NCBI RefSeq assembly: GCF_947494755.1
Contig: NZ_CANLVZ010000004.1
Span: 186,001-250,000, forward strand
DNA length: 64,000 nt
Direction of reading: 5' to 3'
From: an uncultured Tateyamaria sp.
GTDB taxonomy: Bacteria; Pseudomonadota; Alphaproteobacteria; Rhodobacterales; Rhodobacteraceae
Part shown: piece by piece, positions 38,393-48,299 of the stretch
How positions within the stretch are numbered: position 1 is the first letter of the stretch
How the letters are laid out: every line of letters starts with the position of its first letter
The notes under the pieces: generated by a model
The model's input: only the letters and a program-made list of their open reading frames with translations
What the model was told of the DNA's origin: nothing
The model's database searches: none
Made by a program: the position numbers and the translations under genes

Positions 38393-39724
38393 GTGCGAAC
38401 ACGCCTCGGGATTAAGTGGCATGGCCTGCTGGAGCACTATTTTCCAGAACGCCGTGTGTTTTTGAAATCTGATACGGACACGCGATTCATTCGCTTGCGC
38501 TCTGGCACACAGCTTATCGCCTTTGCGGGCAGTTCGTTTTTGGTGGCCTGGGCCATTGTCGCCACCGCCATCCTTTTGATGGACAGCATCGGGGCCGGAA
38601 ATTTCCGCGAACAGGCCAAGCGCGATCAAAAGACCTACCAAGCCCGCCTGAATGATCTGTCTTCGCAGCGCGACGCCCGCGCCGAAGAGGCCCTGGCCGC
38701 CCAGGAACGCTTTAACGCCGCCCTCACTCAGATTTCCGTGATGCAGTCCGAACTGCTCGAATCGGAAACGCGCCGTCGCGAGGTCGAGACCGGGATTGAC
38801 GTGATCCAATCCACATTGCGCGACACGATGCAGGCCCGCGAAGAGGCCCGCACCGAATTGGCCGCCTTGCAGGAAAACCTCGAAGCCGGAACTGGTGGCA
38901 CCGCGCTGGCAGCGGCGGGCGGCGGGGCTCCGATGGATTTCGTCGCCGAGGCCCTCGCCAAAACAGCCGCCGAACGTGACAAAGTGGTGCAGGATGCACA
39001 GGACGCGCTGCTCGCTGCCGATGAGATGGCGACCGAGATCGCCCTGATGCGCGAGCAAAACGATCAGATTTTCCGCCAACTCGAAGAAGCGATGAGCGTG
39101 TCCGTCTCGCCACTGGACAAGATGTTCCGCGCAGCAGGCATGCCCACGGATCGCATCATCGAGCAGGTCCGCCAGGGCTATTCCGGTCAGGGCGGCCCAT
39201 TGACCCCGATTTCCTTCTCGACCCGTGGCGAAGAACCGAGCCCGGATGAGCTGCGCGCCAACCGGTTGCTGAACCAGATGGATCAGCTGAACCTTTATCG
39301 GATCGCGGCCCAAAAGGCACCCTTTGCCACTCCTGTCAAAAACGCATTCCGCTTCACCTCGTCCTTCGGGTTCCGCCGTGATCCCAAGACGGGCGGGCGC
39401 CGGATGCACAATGGCGTGGATTTCGCAGCCTCTCTAGGCACGCCGCTTTATGCGACCGCTGATGGTGTCGTGACCCATGCAGGCTGGCAGTCAGGCTATG
39501 GCCGTCTGGTCAAAATCCAGCACGAGTTTGGCATCGAGACCCGCTATGCCCACCTGTCGCAACTCCGCGTGAAAGTTGGCCAAAGGGTCTCGCGCGGGGA
39601 TCGGATTGGTGATATGGGAGCCTCTGGACGGGTCACTGGCGTCCACCTCCACTATGAAGTGCGTGTTGGCGGCAGAGCCGTAAATCCCATGATCTATATC
39701 AAGGCAGCGAACGATGTTTTCTAA
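38393..39724 (+). CDS. M23 (LytM) family peptidase with coiled coil
   Basis: 443-residue envelope protein: short cytosolic N terminus, one membrane helix (about 50-72), periplasmic coiled coil (about 85-190) and a C-terminal LytM domain with HNGVDFAASLGTP and HLHYEVRVGGR, which hold the zinc ligands. It cleaves, or regulates the cleavage of, peptidoglycan cross-bridges. The frame is open to a TTG at 38366, but GTG at 38393 gives MRTRLG, the family's usual start. It overlaps the bactofilin gene by 11 bp; LytM-bactofilin pairs are common and shape cells. Confidence 0.92.
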   Translation: MRTRLGIKWHGLLEHYFPERRVFLKSDTDTRFIRLRSGTQLIAFAGSSFLVAWAIVATAILLMDSIGAGNFREQAKRDQKTYQARLNDLSSQRDARAEEALAAQERFNAALTQISVMQSELLESETRRREVETGIDVIQSTLRDTMQAREEARTELAALQENLEAGTGGTALAAAGGGAPMDFVAEALAKTAAERDKVVQDAQDALLAADEMATEIALMREQNDQIFRQLEEAMSVSVSPLDKMFRAAGMPTDRIIEQVRQGYSGQGGPLTPISFSTRGEEPSPDELRANRLLNQMDQLNLYRIAAQKAPFATPVKNAFRFTSSFGFRRDPKTGGRRMHNGVDFAASLGTPLYATADGVVTHAGWQSGYGRLVKIQHEFGIETRYAHLSQLRVKVGQRVSRGDRIGDMGASGRVTGVHLHYEVRVGGRAVNPMIYIKAANDVF

Positions 39725-40226
39725 GAGCAAAATCAACGAACCGGGCCCCAATGCGGATGCAGCCAAGCCTGCGGCCCCCGCAGCCCCCGCCCCGTCTTCG
39801 GCCCCCAAGTCGAGCGAATTCAAGGCCAGCGCCCCCAAGGCCAAGCCGCCCGCTTCGATCCTGTCGGCAGACCTGCACGTCACCGGCAATATGAAAACCA
39901 CCGGCGACATTCAGGTCGAAGGCACGGTGGAAGGCGACATTCGCGCTCACCTGCTGACCATCGGCGAAAGCGCCACCATCAAAGGCGAAGTGGTCGCCGA
40001 TGATGTGGTGATTAATGGCCGGATCGTGGGCCGTGTGCGCGGCCTCAAGGTGCGTCTGACATCGACGGCACGGGTCGAGGGTGACATCATCCACAAGACC
40101 ATCGCGATCGAAAGCGGTGCCCATTTTGAAGGCTCCGTGCAACGTCAGGATGATCCGCTGAATTCAAGCGGCAAGCAGCCTGCCCGTCAGCCCTCACCAC
40201 AAGCTGCTGCCCCCAAGGCGGACTGA
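39714..40226 (+). CDS. Bactofilin (polymer-forming cytoskeletal protein)
   Basis: 170 aa. Pro/Ala-rich disordered N terminus (about 1-47), bactofilin beta-helix core (ILSADLHVTGNMKTTGDIQV to about residue 140) and a disordered C-terminal tail. It forms nucleotide-free filaments at the membrane. The 11-bp overlap with the M23 peptidase gene supports a joint role in placing peptidoglycan hydrolysis. An intrinsic terminator follows. Confidence 0.95.
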   Translation: MFSKSKINEPGPNADAAKPAAPAAPAPSSAPKSSEFKASAPKAKPPASILSADLHVTGNMKTTGDIQVEGTVEGDIRAHLLTIGESATIKGEVVADDVVINGRIVGRVRGLKVRLTSTARVEGDIIHKTIAIESGAHFEGSVQRQDDPLNSSGKQPARQPSPQAAAPKAD

Positions 40227-40252
40227 TCTGCGCCACTAGGCACCAAGTTTTT

Positions 40253-40290
40253 AAAAGGGCGTCGCACATCGGTGTGACGCCCTTTTTTTT
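40253..40290 (+). terminator. Intrinsic terminator after bactofilin
   Basis: Long hairpin AAAAGGGCGTCGCAC / GTGTGACGCCCTTTT (one G-U pair) with loop ATCG and an 8-base T run at 40283-40290. The A run on the left lets it also serve the convergent cyclophilin operon. Confidence 0.95.
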
Positions 40291-40373
40291 AGTGTCTGTG
40301 GCCCTGTTCGCGCCGCGCAAAAATGCCCGCAGCGATTGCGCGCTGCGGGCTTCCTAAACGAACTTCGTCGCGC

Positions 40374-40928
40374 TTAGTCCGTGACGGACACCTTCGTCAT
40401 CACATCCGGCGCGCCGGTGATTGCGCCCGAACGCGGGTTGCCCCGTTTGATGGCGTCTACCACATCCATGCCCGACGTCACCTCGCCCACAACCGTGTAG
40501 TCCCCGTTCAGGAACGGACCCGGTGCGAACATGATAAAGAACTGGCTGTTGGCCGAATCCGGATCGCTGCTGCGCGCCATGCCGACGACACCGCGATCAA
40601 AATCCACTTCAGAGAATTCGGCGGGCAGGTTGCCAAGGTCCGAGCCGCCGGTGCCCGCCCGGCGCGCGTCATAGCCATCGATCTGGCCGAACTGCACATC
40701 ACCTGTCTGGGCCATGAACCCCTCGATCACACGGTGAAAGACGACACCGTCATAGGCCCCGTTTTCCGCCAGCGTCGTGATCCGTTCGACATGCCCGGGG
40801 GCGACGTCTTCGAACAGGTTGACCGAGATCACACCGTTGGCCTCGCCCGCCACGGTGATGTCGATGCCTGAGGCAAAGGCGGGTGCTGCGGCCAGAACCG
40901 CGAGGGCGGCAAAAGCGTTACGTCGCAT
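40374..40928 (-). CDS. Periplasmic cyclophilin-type peptidyl-prolyl isomerase
   Basis: 184 aa with a signal peptide ending in APAFA (about residue 19). Core motifs are VVFHRVIEGFMAQTGDVQFG and SANSQFFIMFAPGPFLNGDYTVVG; the Arg of FHRV is the catalytic arginine. Cyclophilins speed cis-trans isomerisation of prolyl bonds. It overlaps the end of the cytosolic paralogue by 11 bp, forming a two-gene operon. Confidence 0.95.
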   Translation of the reverse strand: MRRNAFAALAVLAAAPAFASGIDITVAGEANGVISVNLFEDVAPGHVERITTLAENGAYDGVVFHRVIEGFMAQTGDVQFGQIDGYDARRAGTGGSDLGNLPAEFSEVDFDRGVVGMARSSDPDSANSQFFIMFAPGPFLNGDYTVVGEVTSGMDVVDAIKRGNPRSGAITGAPDVMTKVSVTD

Positions 40929-41427
40929 CTGCAGCCACCTTGACGCTGATCATCCGGTCCGGCTCGGCAGGTGGCTCGCCGCGCGTGATCGCATCGACAT
41001 GCTCCATGCCGGACGTCACCTGCCCGTAGACGGTGTACTGCCCGTTCAGGAAGTCATTGTCCGAGAAGTTGATGAAAAACTGGCTGTTGGCGCTGTTGGG
41101 GTTCGCAGAGCGCGCCGCCCCGATGGACCCACGCGAATGCGGGATCTTGGAGAACTCGGCAGGGACATCGGGCTTGTCTGACCCGCCGGTGCCCGCCATG
41201 CGGATGTTGAACCCGTCTTCCATGTCACCGTGCTGTACGTCGCCGGTCTGGGCCATGAACCCGTCGATCACGCGGTGAAAGGCGACGTTGTCATATTCGC
41301 CCGCGCGTACCAGCTCTTTCATCCGCTCGACATGCTTTGGGGCCACATCCGGCATCAGCTCAATCGTGACGGTGCCACCTTTGAGTTCCATCAGGATTGT
41401 GTTTTCGGGGTCTTTGATCTCGGCCAT
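40918..41427 (-). CDS. Cytosolic cyclophilin-type peptidyl-prolyl isomerase
   Basis: 169 aa, no signal peptide. Motifs VAFHRVIDGFMAQTGDVQHG and SANSQFFINFSDNDFLNGQYTVYG. GAGG lies five bases before ATG at 41427; the frame is open to 41448 but that start would add seven unlike residues. It is the first gene of the cyclophilin pair and divergent from pgk. The two are clearly paralogues, one for each compartment. Confidence 0.95.
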   Translation of the reverse strand: MAEIKDPENTILMELKGGTVTIELMPDVAPKHVERMKELVRAGEYDNVAFHRVIDGFMAQTGDVQHGDMEDGFNIRMAGTGGSDKPDVPAEFSKIPHSRGSIGAARSANPNSANSQFFINFSDNDFLNGQYTVYGQVTSGMEHVDAITRGEPPAEPDRMISVKVAADAT

Positions 41428-41557
41428 ATACGCCTCTTTCGGTTTCATGTTGCCCGACTACCTATGCCGACCAGCGCCATGGGACAAGTCGTGCATTGAC
41501 CGAAGCCGGAATTGAGGCGATGCAGGGGGCGATATCACGCATAAAGGAGCACGGGCG

Positions 41558-42745
41558 ATGGGCTGGAAAACGCTGGACGATATGGATCTGGGCGGCAAGC
41601 GGGTGCTCACGCGCGTCGACATCAACGTGCCGATGGAGGATGGCCAAGTCACCGACGCCACCCGGATCGAACGGATCGTGCCCACCGTGACAGATATCCG
41701 CGCCAAGGGGGGCAGCCCGGTGCTGTTGGCCCACTTTGGCCGGCCCAAGGGCCAGTTTGTTCCCGAGATGTCCCTCAGGCCGCTGGTCCCTGCCCTTGAG
41801 GCGGCGTTCGGCTGCCCCGTGACCTTTGTGGAGCGCCCCTCGCGGGAATGGATCGATGCCCAGGCCAGCGACGCGGTGATCCTGGTCGAAAATACGCGCT
41901 TTACCTCGATGGAAGAAGCGAACGATCCACAAATGGCGGGCTTTCTGGCGACGCTTGGGGATGTGTTCTGCAACGATGCGTTTTCCGCCGCCCACCGCGC
42001 GCACGCCTCGACCACGGGGGTCGCGCACCTGCTCCCCGCATGTGCGGGGCGTCTGATGGCTGCCGAGTTGCAGGCGCTTGAGGCGGCCTTGTCCAATCCC
42101 AAGCGCCCTGTGGGTGCAGTCGTGGGCGGGGCCAAGGTCTCGACGAAGCTGGACTTGTTACAGAACCTCGTCAAAAAGATCGACGTGCTGGTGATTGGTG
42201 GGGGCATGGCCAACACCTTTCTGGCCGCACAAGGCGCTCAGATGGGGGCCTCTCTGCAAGAAGCGGACCTGCATGACACGGCGCGCGCGATCATGGATGC
42301 GGCCAGCGATGCGGGCTGCACCGTGATCCTGCCCACCGATGGGCGGGTCGCGCGGGAGTTCAAGGCGGGTGCGGCGCATGAGGTGATCGCGCTGAATGGC
42401 GATACGGTGCTGGAGAGTGATCAAATGGTGCTGGACGCAGGTGACGCTTCGGCCACAGCCATCGCGGACGCTTTCGCAAATCTCAAAACTCTGATCTGGA
42501 ACGGCCCCCTTGGTGCTTTCGAGATCGCGCCCTTTGACACTGCCACCGTTGCGACCGCCAAGGCCGCTGCGGCCCTCACCGCATCGGGCGAGCTGATCAC
42601 GGTTGCGGGGGGCGGTGACACGGTCGCAGCGCTTAACCAGGCGGGTGTGGCGGATGATTTCACCTACATCTCGACCGCGGGCGGCGCGTTTCTGGAGTGG
42701 ATGGAAGGCAAGGAATTGCCCGGCGTCGCGGCCCTGATGTCATAA
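41558..42745 (+). CDS. pgk: Phosphoglycerate kinase
   Basis: Glycolytic/gluconeogenic enzyme interconverting 1,3-bisphosphoglycerate and 3-phosphoglycerate with ADP/ATP. 395 aa. Signatures [15 protein letters not shown] at the N terminus, LAHFGRPKG for the substrate, and [13 protein letters not shown] for nucleotide binding. AAGGAG lies about ten bases before the ATG. It stands alone. Confidence 0.98.
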   Translation: MGWKTLDDMDLGGKRVLTRVDINVPMEDGQVTDATRIERIVPTVTDIRAKGGSPVLLAHFGRPKGQFVPEMSLRPLVPALEAAFGCPVTFVERPSREWIDAQASDAVILVENTRFTSMEEANDPQMAGFLATLGDVFCNDAFSAAHRAHASTTGVAHLLPACAGRLMAAELQALEAALSNPKRPVGAVVGGAKVSTKLDLLQNLVKKIDVLVIGGGMANTFLAAQGAQMGASLQEADLHDTARAIMDAASDAGCTVILPTDGRVAREFKAGAAHEVIALNGDTVLESDQMVLDAGDASATAIADAFANLKTLIWNGPLGAFEIAPFDTATVATAKAAAALTASGELITVAGGGDTVAALNQAGVADDFTYISTAGGAFLEWMEGKELPGVAALMS

Positions 42746-42817
42746 GCGGCCAAATCGGTTGGAATAGCGAAAAGCGGCCCCATATAGAGCGTCAGGCATC
42801 TGATGGGAGCATACAGC

Positions 42818-43591
42818 ATGGCATGGACACTGATCACAGGCGCATCCGAAGGGCTGGGCGTTGAGTTCGCACATATCGCCGCCAAGGAAGGACGCAACCT
42901 GATCCTTGCCGCACGCTCCAAGGACAAGCTGGAAAGGGTCGCGAGCGACGCGCGCACTGCTGGTGTCGAGGTGGTCGTAATCCCCGCCGATCTGTCGGAC
43001 ATGGCCGAAGTGGACCGTCTGTGGGCCGAAGCCACGGATGGGCGCGAGATTGATGTGCTCGTGAACAATGCAGGGCTTGGCTATAACGGCCCCTTTGATG
43101 CCGGTCAGGGTTGGGAGCGTGAGTTAAGCTCGATCAACGTCAACATGCTGGCGCTCACGCGACTGATGAAGCTGGCGATCCCGCACATGCAGGCTCTGCC
43201 CAAGGGGCGCGTGCTGAACGTGGCCTCGGTTGCCGGGTTCACGCCGGGGCCGCACATGGCTGTCTACCACGCCACCAAAGCCTATGTACTGTCCCTCTCC
43301 GAAGCGGTCGCCGAAGAGTTGCGCGGCACGAACGTGACGATCACCGCCCTCTGCCCTGGCGCGACGGCGACCAACTTCTTTGAGGAGGCGGACATGTCCG
43401 GGGTACGCCTGCTGAAACTGGCCAAGCCCATGAAAGCCTCCGACGTTGCGGAACTGGGATGGCTCGAGGCGCGCATCGGCAAACGGATCGTGGTGCCCGG
43501 CGCGATGAACAAAGTGTTCGCGTTTTTGCCCCGCGTTTCACCGCGCGCGCTGACAACGCGATTTGCCGCAGAAATCATGGGAAAACATTAG
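42818..43591 (+). CDS. Short-chain dehydrogenase/reductase
   Basis: 257-residue classical SDR. NAD(P) motif TGASEGLG, NNAGLG, and the catalytic pair in YHATK with the Ser upstream in NVASVAG. GGGAG precedes ATG at 42818; a longer frame starts at 42803. Similar to DltE/YqjQ-type SDRs (SDR family with substrate unknown). Confidence 0.9.
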   Translation: MAWTLITGASEGLGVEFAHIAAKEGRNLILAARSKDKLERVASDARTAGVEVVVIPADLSDMAEVDRLWAEATDGREIDVLVNNAGLGYNGPFDAGQGWERELSSINVNMLALTRLMKLAIPHMQALPKGRVLNVASVAGFTPGPHMAVYHATKAYVLSLSEAVAEELRGTNVTITALCPGATATNFFEEADMSGVRLLKLAKPMKASDVAELGWLEARIGKRIVVPGAMNKVFAFLPRVSPRALTTRFAAEIMGKH

Positions 43592-43610
43592 GCCCTTGTA
43601 ACAAAAGGGA

Positions 43611-43639
43611 TTCACACGGCGAATCACCTGTGCCATACT
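43611..43639 (+). promoter_or_regulatory. Possible ftsB promoter
   Basis: TTCACA (43611-43616) and CATACT (43634-43639) with a 17-base spacer, 44 bp ahead of the ftsB start. Plausible sigma-70 match, unproven. Confidence 0.35.
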
Positions 43640-43682
43640 GTCTTCAGTCGCCCGTCAGAGGCGGCATGACAGGCAGACCAGC

Positions 43683-43982
43683 ATGACCCGCACCGCACGG
43701 CCCGCATTGGGCACATTCATCTTTTTCGCCGTGGCCTTCGCCTTGGGGACCTATTTCACCTTTGCCGCCGTGCAAGGAGATTACGGGTTGTTCCGCCGGG
43801 CCGAGATCGACGCCGAGGCGCGCGCGCTGTCGGACCAGTTGATGCGTGTGCAGGCCGATGTCGCGCGGATGGAGAACCTGACCAAGCGGCTGTCGGACGA
43901 CTACCTTGATCTTGATCTGCTGGACGAGCAGGCCCGCAGCATCCTTGGCATGTTGCGCAGCGACGAGATCGTGATCCGCTAA
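43683..43982 (+). CDS. ftsB: Cell-division septum protein, FtsB/DivIC family
   Basis: 99-residue bitopic membrane protein: membrane helix about 9-31 (TFIFFAVAFALGTYFTFAAV), then a leucine-zipper-like coiled coil (about 40-85) as in FtsB, which bridges FtsQ and FtsL and activates septal wall synthesis. Length is typical. Its place just upstream of the pdh operon is common in alphaproteobacteria. Confidence 0.88.
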   Translation: MTRTARPALGTFIFFAVAFALGTYFTFAAVQGDYGLFRRAEIDAEARALSDQLMRVQADVARMENLTKRLSDDYLDLDLLDEQARSILGMLRSDEIVIR

Positions 43983-44065
43983 CCCCTCGTTTTCAGTCGG
44001 AAACCTGCCCAAGTTGCCGTTGCGGCAGATTGACACTCGCGTGGCGGAACCGAATCCTATAAAGA

Positions 44066-44085
44066 ATAGTTTAACGCTAAACTAT
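44066..44085. promoter_or_regulatory. Palindromic operator upstream of pdhA
   Basis: ATAGTTTA/TAAACTAT arms around ACGC, 25 bp upstream of pdhA. It shares TAGTTTA-nCGn-TAAACTA with the site upstream of lpd. TATAAA at 44058-44063 next to it could be the -10, which would place the operator over the transcription start. Confidence 0.75.
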
Positions 44086-44110
44086 CCCGTTTTCGAGGAG
44101 GACGCCCCCT

Positions 44111-45127
44111 ATGGCCGCACGCAAAGCCGCTAAAAAACCGAACGTGTCAGCGGAGGAGTTAAAGACCTTTTACCGCGACATGCTTTTGATCCGCCGCTTT
44201 GAGGAAAAGGCGGGGCAGCTTTACGGGATGGGGCTTATCGGCGGTTTTTGTCACCTCTATATCGGACAAGAGGCGGTGGTTGTCGGCCTTGAGGCGGCCG
44301 CCAAGGAAGGCGACAAGCGCATCACGTCCTATCGAGATCACGGGCACATGCTCGCCTGTGGCATGGACCCCAAAGGCGTCATGGCCGAGTTGACAGGCCG
44401 CGAGGGCGGCTATTCCAAGGGCAAGGGCGGCTCGATGCACATGTTCTCCAAAGAAAAGCACTTTTATGGGGGCCACGGCATCGTAGCCGCTCAGGTGCCA
44501 CTTGGCGCGGGCCTTGCCTTTTCGGACATGTACAAGGGCAATGACAACGTCACCTTCACCTATTTCGGCGACGGGGCGGCGAACCAGGGCCAGGTTTATG
44601 AATCCTACAACATGGCGGAGTTGTGGATGCTGCCGGTCGTATTCGTGATCGAAAACAACCAATACGCCATGGGCACCTCCACCAAACGCTCCACAAAATC
44701 CCCCAGCTATTGGGAACGCGGTGCCGCCTATGGCATCCCGGGCGAAGAGGTGGACGGCATGGATGTGCTGGCCGTCAAGGAAGCCGGTCAAAAGGCGGTC
44801 GAACACTGCCGCGCGGGCAAGGGCCCCTACATTCTTGAGATCAAGACCTACCGCTATCGCGGCCACTCCATGTCGGACCCGGCCAAGTACCGCACCCGCG
44901 AAGAGGTCCAGAAAATGCGCGACGAACGCGACCCGATCGAGGCTGTGCGCTCCATGCTGCTGACGGGCAAACACGCCAGCGAGGATGACCTCAAGGCCAT
45001 TGACAAGGAAATCAAGGAGATCGTGAACGCCTCCGCCGAGTTCGCGAAGGAAAGCCCCGAGCCAGCGCCCGAAGAGCTGTGGACTGACATCTATGCCGAC
45101 GAAGTGCCACAGGAGGAAACCGCCTGA
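44111..45127 (+). CDS. pdhA: Pyruvate dehydrogenase E1 alpha subunit
   Basis: TPP-dependent decarboxylase subunit, 338 aa. TPP motif GDGAANQGQVYESYNMAELW ending in ENNQ; substrate-side GHGIVAAQVPLGAGLAF; the phosphorylation-loop region YRYRGHSMSDP is conserved. A strong GAGGAGG lies before the ATG. First gene of the operon; its stop overlaps the next start by one base. Confidence 0.97.
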   Translation: MAARKAAKKPNVSAEELKTFYRDMLLIRRFEEKAGQLYGMGLIGGFCHLYIGQEAVVVGLEAAAKEGDKRITSYRDHGHMLACGMDPKGVMAELTGREGGYSKGKGGSMHMFSKEKHFYGGHGIVAAQVPLGAGLAFSDMYKGNDNVTFTYFGDGAANQGQVYESYNMAELWMLPVVFVIENNQYAMGTSTKRSTKSPSYWERGAAYGIPGEEVDGMDVLAVKEAGQKAVEHCRAGKGPYILEIKTYRYRGHSMSDPAKYRTREEVQKMRDERDPIEAVRSMLLTGKHASEDDLKAIDKEIKEIVNASAEFAKESPEPAPEELWTDIYADEVPQEETA

Positions 45128-45513
45128 TGCCGCATTTCGAGATACATGCAGATGATGTGTCCGCCGCCAAGACCTTCTACAAGGGGCTGTTTTCGTGGGA
45201 GTTTTCCGCGATGCCGGGTGGTGAGGATATGGACTACGTCCTGATCGAAGGCCGCGACATCGGTATGGACAAGGGCGTGACAGCCGGTCTGATGCGCCGC
45301 ATGGACGGCCCGGCCTCAAGTGGCGGCCCCATCCGCGGCGGCACCATGACGTTCGCAGTCGCCGATTGCGACGAACGCTATCAATGGGCACTGGCCAATG
45401 GCGGCGCCGAAGCCATGCCCCCCCAAGACTTCCCCGGCATCGGGCGCTGCGCCTATGTCGAAGACGGCCAAGGCAATGTCGTCGGAATGATCACACCAGC
45501 AGAGAGCACCTGA
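45127..45513 (+). CDS. VOC/glyoxalase-fold protein inside the pdh operon
   Basis: 128-residue single vicinal-oxygen-chelate domain: [23 protein letters not shown] at the start, [18 protein letters not shown] in the second half and [12 protein letters not shown] at the end. Some VOC proteins are metal enzymes, others bind drugs or small ligands; only part of the metal ligands are visible. It is wedged between pdhA (one-base overlap) and pdhB (one-base gap), so it is translationally coupled to both. Function unknown. Confidence 0.85.
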   Translation: MPHFEIHADDVSAAKTFYKGLFSWEFSAMPGGEDMDYVLIEGRDIGMDKGVTAGLMRRMDGPASSGGPIRGGTMTFAVADCDERYQWALANGGAEAMPPQDFPGIGRCAYVEDGQGNVVGMITPAEST

Positions 45514-45514
45514 T

Positions 45515-46897
45515 ATGGCCACCGAAATTCTCATGCCCGCCCTGTCCCCCACGATGGAGGAAGGCACGCTCGCCAAATGGCTCGTCAAGGAAGGCGACAC
45601 CGTCTCGTCCGGCGACATCATGGCCGAGATTGAAACCGACAAGGCCACGATGGAATTCGAAGCCGTGGATGAAGGCATTGTCGGCAAGATCCTGATCGAG
45701 GAAGGTACTGAGGGCGTCAAGGTGAACACCCCCATCGCCGTGCTGATCGAAGAAGGCGAAAGTGCCGACGACATCAAAACGTCAAGCGCCCCGGCCCCCG
45801 CCGCGCTGAATGACAGCGAAGGCAAGGCCGCAGCGCCCGACACCGGCTCCACCCCCGACACGCCCCCGACACAGCCTCAGGTCGACACCAGCCCCGACTG
45901 GCCGGAAGGCACCGCGATGAAGCAGCAGACGGTGCGCGAAGCGTTGCGCGACGGTATGGCCGAGGAAATGCGCAAGGACGACACAGTGTTCCTGATGGGG
46001 GAAGAGGTGGCCGAGTACCAGGGTGCCTACAAAATCTCCCAAGGGATGCTGGATGAATTTGGCGACAAGCGCGTGATAGACACCCCCATCACCGAACACG
46101 GCTTTGCCGGGATCGGGGTCGGCGCGGCCTTTGGCGGTCTGCGCCCCATCGTCGAGTTCATGACCTTCAACTTCGCGATGCAGGCCATTGACCACATCAT
46201 CAACTCTGCGGCCAAGACGCTTTATATGTCGGGCGGCCAAATGGGCGCGCCCATGGTCTTCCGCGGCCCCAACGGTGCGGCGGCCCGCGTTGGTGCGCAG
46301 CACTCTCAGGACTATGCCGCCTGGTACATGCAGATTCCCGGTCTCAAGGTCGCGATGCCCTATGCGGCCTCCGACTATAAGGGGTTGATGAAGACAGCGA
46401 TCCGCGATCCGAACCCGGTCATCTTCCTCGAAAACGAGATCCTCTACGGGCGCACCTTCGACGTGCCGGATCTGGAGGATTACACGGTGCCGTTCGGCAA
46501 GGCGCGCATCTGGCGCGAGGGCGATGATGTCACCATCGTCTCCTTCGGGATCGGGATGCAGTACGCGCTCGAAGCGGCTGAAAAGCTGGCCGAGGATGGC
46601 ATCAACGCCGAGGTCATCGACCTGCGCACCCTGCGCCCGATGGACACCGGCGCAATCCTGAAATCTGTCATGAAAACCAACCGTTGCGTGACAGTCGAAG
46701 AAGGCTGGCCGCAAGGCTCCGTTGGCAACTACATCAGCTCGGTCATCATGCAGGAGGCGTTTGATTATCTCGACGCGCCGGTCATCAACTGCACCGGCAA
46801 GGACGTCCCGATGCCCTATGCCGCCAACCTCGAAAAGCACGCGCTGCTGACCACCCAAGAGGTCATCGACGCCGTCAAACAAGTCACCTACCGGTAA
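45515..46897 (+). CDS. pdhB: Pyruvate dehydrogenase E1 beta subunit with lipoyl domain
   Basis: 460 aa. Residues 1-80 form a lipoyl domain with the lipoylation motif [11 protein letters not shown], then an Ala/Pro-rich hinge (about 90-128), then the E1 beta domain ([20 protein letters not shown] onward, with transketolase C-terminal domain). The extra lipoyl domain on E1 beta is known from alphaproteobacteria. The domain is very like that of PdhC in protein and DNA, a sign of duplication or conversion. Confidence 0.97.
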   Translation: MATEILMPALSPTMEEGTLAKWLVKEGDTVSSGDIMAEIETDKATMEFEAVDEGIVGKILIEEGTEGVKVNTPIAVLIEEGESADDIKTSSAPAPAALNDSEGKAAAPDTGSTPDTPPTQPQVDTSPDWPEGTAMKQQTVREALRDGMAEEMRKDDTVFLMGEEVAEYQGAYKISQGMLDEFGDKRVIDTPITEHGFAGIGVGAAFGGLRPIVEFMTFNFAMQAIDHIINSAAKTLYMSGGQMGAPMVFRGPNGAAARVGAQHSQDYAAWYMQIPGLKVAMPYAASDYKGLMKTAIRDPNPVIFLENEILYGRTFDVPDLEDYTVPFGKARIWREGDDVTIVSFGIGMQYALEAAEKLAEDGINAEVIDLRTLRPMDTGAILKSVMKTNRCVTVEEGWPQGSVGNYISSVIMQEAFDYLDAPVINCTGKDVPMPYAANLEKHALLTTQEVIDAVKQVTYR

Positions 46898-46909
46898 GGA
46901 GCCGCAGAC

Positions 46910-48229
46910 ATGCCGACAGAAATTCTCATGCCCGCGCTGTCTCCGACGATGGAGGAAGGCACGCTTGCGAAATGGCTGGTGAAAGAGGGGGATACGGTGG
47001 CGTCCGGTGACCTGCTCGCCGAGATCGAAACCGACAAGGCCACGATGGAATTCGAAGCCGTGGACGAAGGGGTCGTGGGCAAGATCCTCGTGGCCGAAGG
47101 CTCCGAAGGGGTCAAGGTGAACACCCCTATCGCAGTGCTGCTTGAAGAGGGCGAAAGCGCCGATGATATTGGCGAAACCTCAGCGCCCAAGGCCGACGCG
47201 TCCTCAAGCGCTGCCCCTGCCGAAGCGTCCGAGGCCACCGAACCCGCCGAAGGTCATGGTCGGGGTGCGACCGATGCCTCCCCTGCCCCCGCAGCCTCCA
47301 CAGGCAGCGATGGCAAACGCATCTTCGCCTCGCCCCTCGCCCGGCGCATCGCGTCGCAAAAGGGTCTGGACCTCTCTGATATCAAAGGCTCCGGCCCCCA
47401 CGGTCGCATTGTGAAGGCAGATGTCGAAAACGCCGAAAGCAAACCCGCAGACAAACCCGCCGCCTCTGCACCCACCGCATCCGCTGCGGCACCTTCTGGT
47501 TCTTCCTCGGATGCCATCGCCAAGATGTACCAAGGGCGCGACTACGAAGAGGTCAAGCTCGACGGAATGCGCAAGACCATCGCCGCGCGCCTCACCGAAG
47601 CCAAGCAAACCGTCCCGCACTTCTATCTGCGCCGCGATATCAAGCTGGACGCGCTGCTGGAATTCCGGGGCACGCTCAACGGGCAACTGGCGGATCGGGG
47701 GGTCAAACTCTCGGTCAACGACTTCATCATCAAGGCCTGCGCGCTGGCGCTGCAAGCCGTGCCGGAGGCGAACGCCGTATGGGCCGGAGACAAGGTGCTG
47801 AAACTGACTCCCTCGGACGTCGCCGTCGCCGTCGCCATCGAAGGCGGGCTGTTCACGCCCGTGCTTCAGGACGCGCACCAGAAGTCGCTATCCACACTGT
47901 CTGCCGAGATGAAAGACCTCGCCAGCCGTGCTCGCGACCGCAAGCTCGCACCGCACGAATATCAGGGCGGCAGCTTCGCGATCTCGAACCTCGGCATGTT
48001 CGGCATCGACAACTTCGACGCCGTGATCAACCCGCCCCACGGCGCGATTCTGGCTGTTGGTGCGGGGGTCAAGAAACCCATCGTCGGCAAGGACGGCGAG
48101 TTGACAGCGGCAACGGTGATGTCCGTCACGCTCTCGGTCGATCACCGGGTCATTGACGGGGCACTCGGTGCGCAACTGTTGAACGCGATTGTCGAGAACC
48201 TCGAGAACCCGCTCGCCATGTTGGCCTGA
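46910..48229 (+). CDS. pdhC: Dihydrolipoamide acetyltransferase (PDH E2)
   Basis: 439 aa. Lipoyl domain (1-80, [11 protein letters not shown]), hinge, peripheral subunit-binding domain (about 140-175, [19 protein letters not shown]), second Pro/Ala-rich hinge, and catalytic acetyltransferase domain from about 215 with the active-site motif SVDHRVIDG. It forms the core of the PDH complex. GGAG lies before the ATG, 12 bp after the pdhB stop. A strong terminator follows. Confidence 0.97.
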   Translation: MPTEILMPALSPTMEEGTLAKWLVKEGDTVASGDLLAEIETDKATMEFEAVDEGVVGKILVAEGSEGVKVNTPIAVLLEEGESADDIGETSAPKADASSSAAPAEASEATEPAEGHGRGATDASPAPAASTGSDGKRIFASPLARRIASQKGLDLSDIKGSGPHGRIVKADVENAESKPADKPAASAPTASAAAPSGSSSDAIAKMYQGRDYEEVKLDGMRKTIAARLTEAKQTVPHFYLRRDIKLDALLEFRGTLNGQLADRGVKLSVNDFIIKACALALQAVPEANAVWAGDKVLKLTPSDVAVAVAIEGGLFTPVLQDAHQKSLSTLSAEMKDLASRARDRKLAPHEYQGGSFAISNLGMFGIDNFDAVINPPHGAILAVGAGVKKPIVGKDGELTAATVMSVTLSVDHRVIDGALGAQLLNAIVENLENPLAMLA

Positions 48230-48246
48230 GCTGACCCATCAAACCA

Positions 48247-48278
48247 AAAAAGGCCGGAGCGTGTGCTCCGGCCTTTTT
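48247..48278 (+). terminator. Intrinsic terminator after pdhC
   Basis: AAAAAGGCCGGAGC / GCTCCGGCCTTTTT, 9-bp GC stem plus A-U extension, loop GTGT, T5 tail. It ends the pdh operon and can also serve the convergent cysE. Confidence 0.95.
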
Positions 48279-48299
48279 AATTCAGATTGTCTGCGCGCT

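Noticed and set aside
44030-44063. TTGACA (44030) with TATAAA (44058) as the pdhA promoter
   Set aside because: The 22-base spacer is too long for a sigma-70 promoter; only TATAAA beside the operator is kept as a possible -10.
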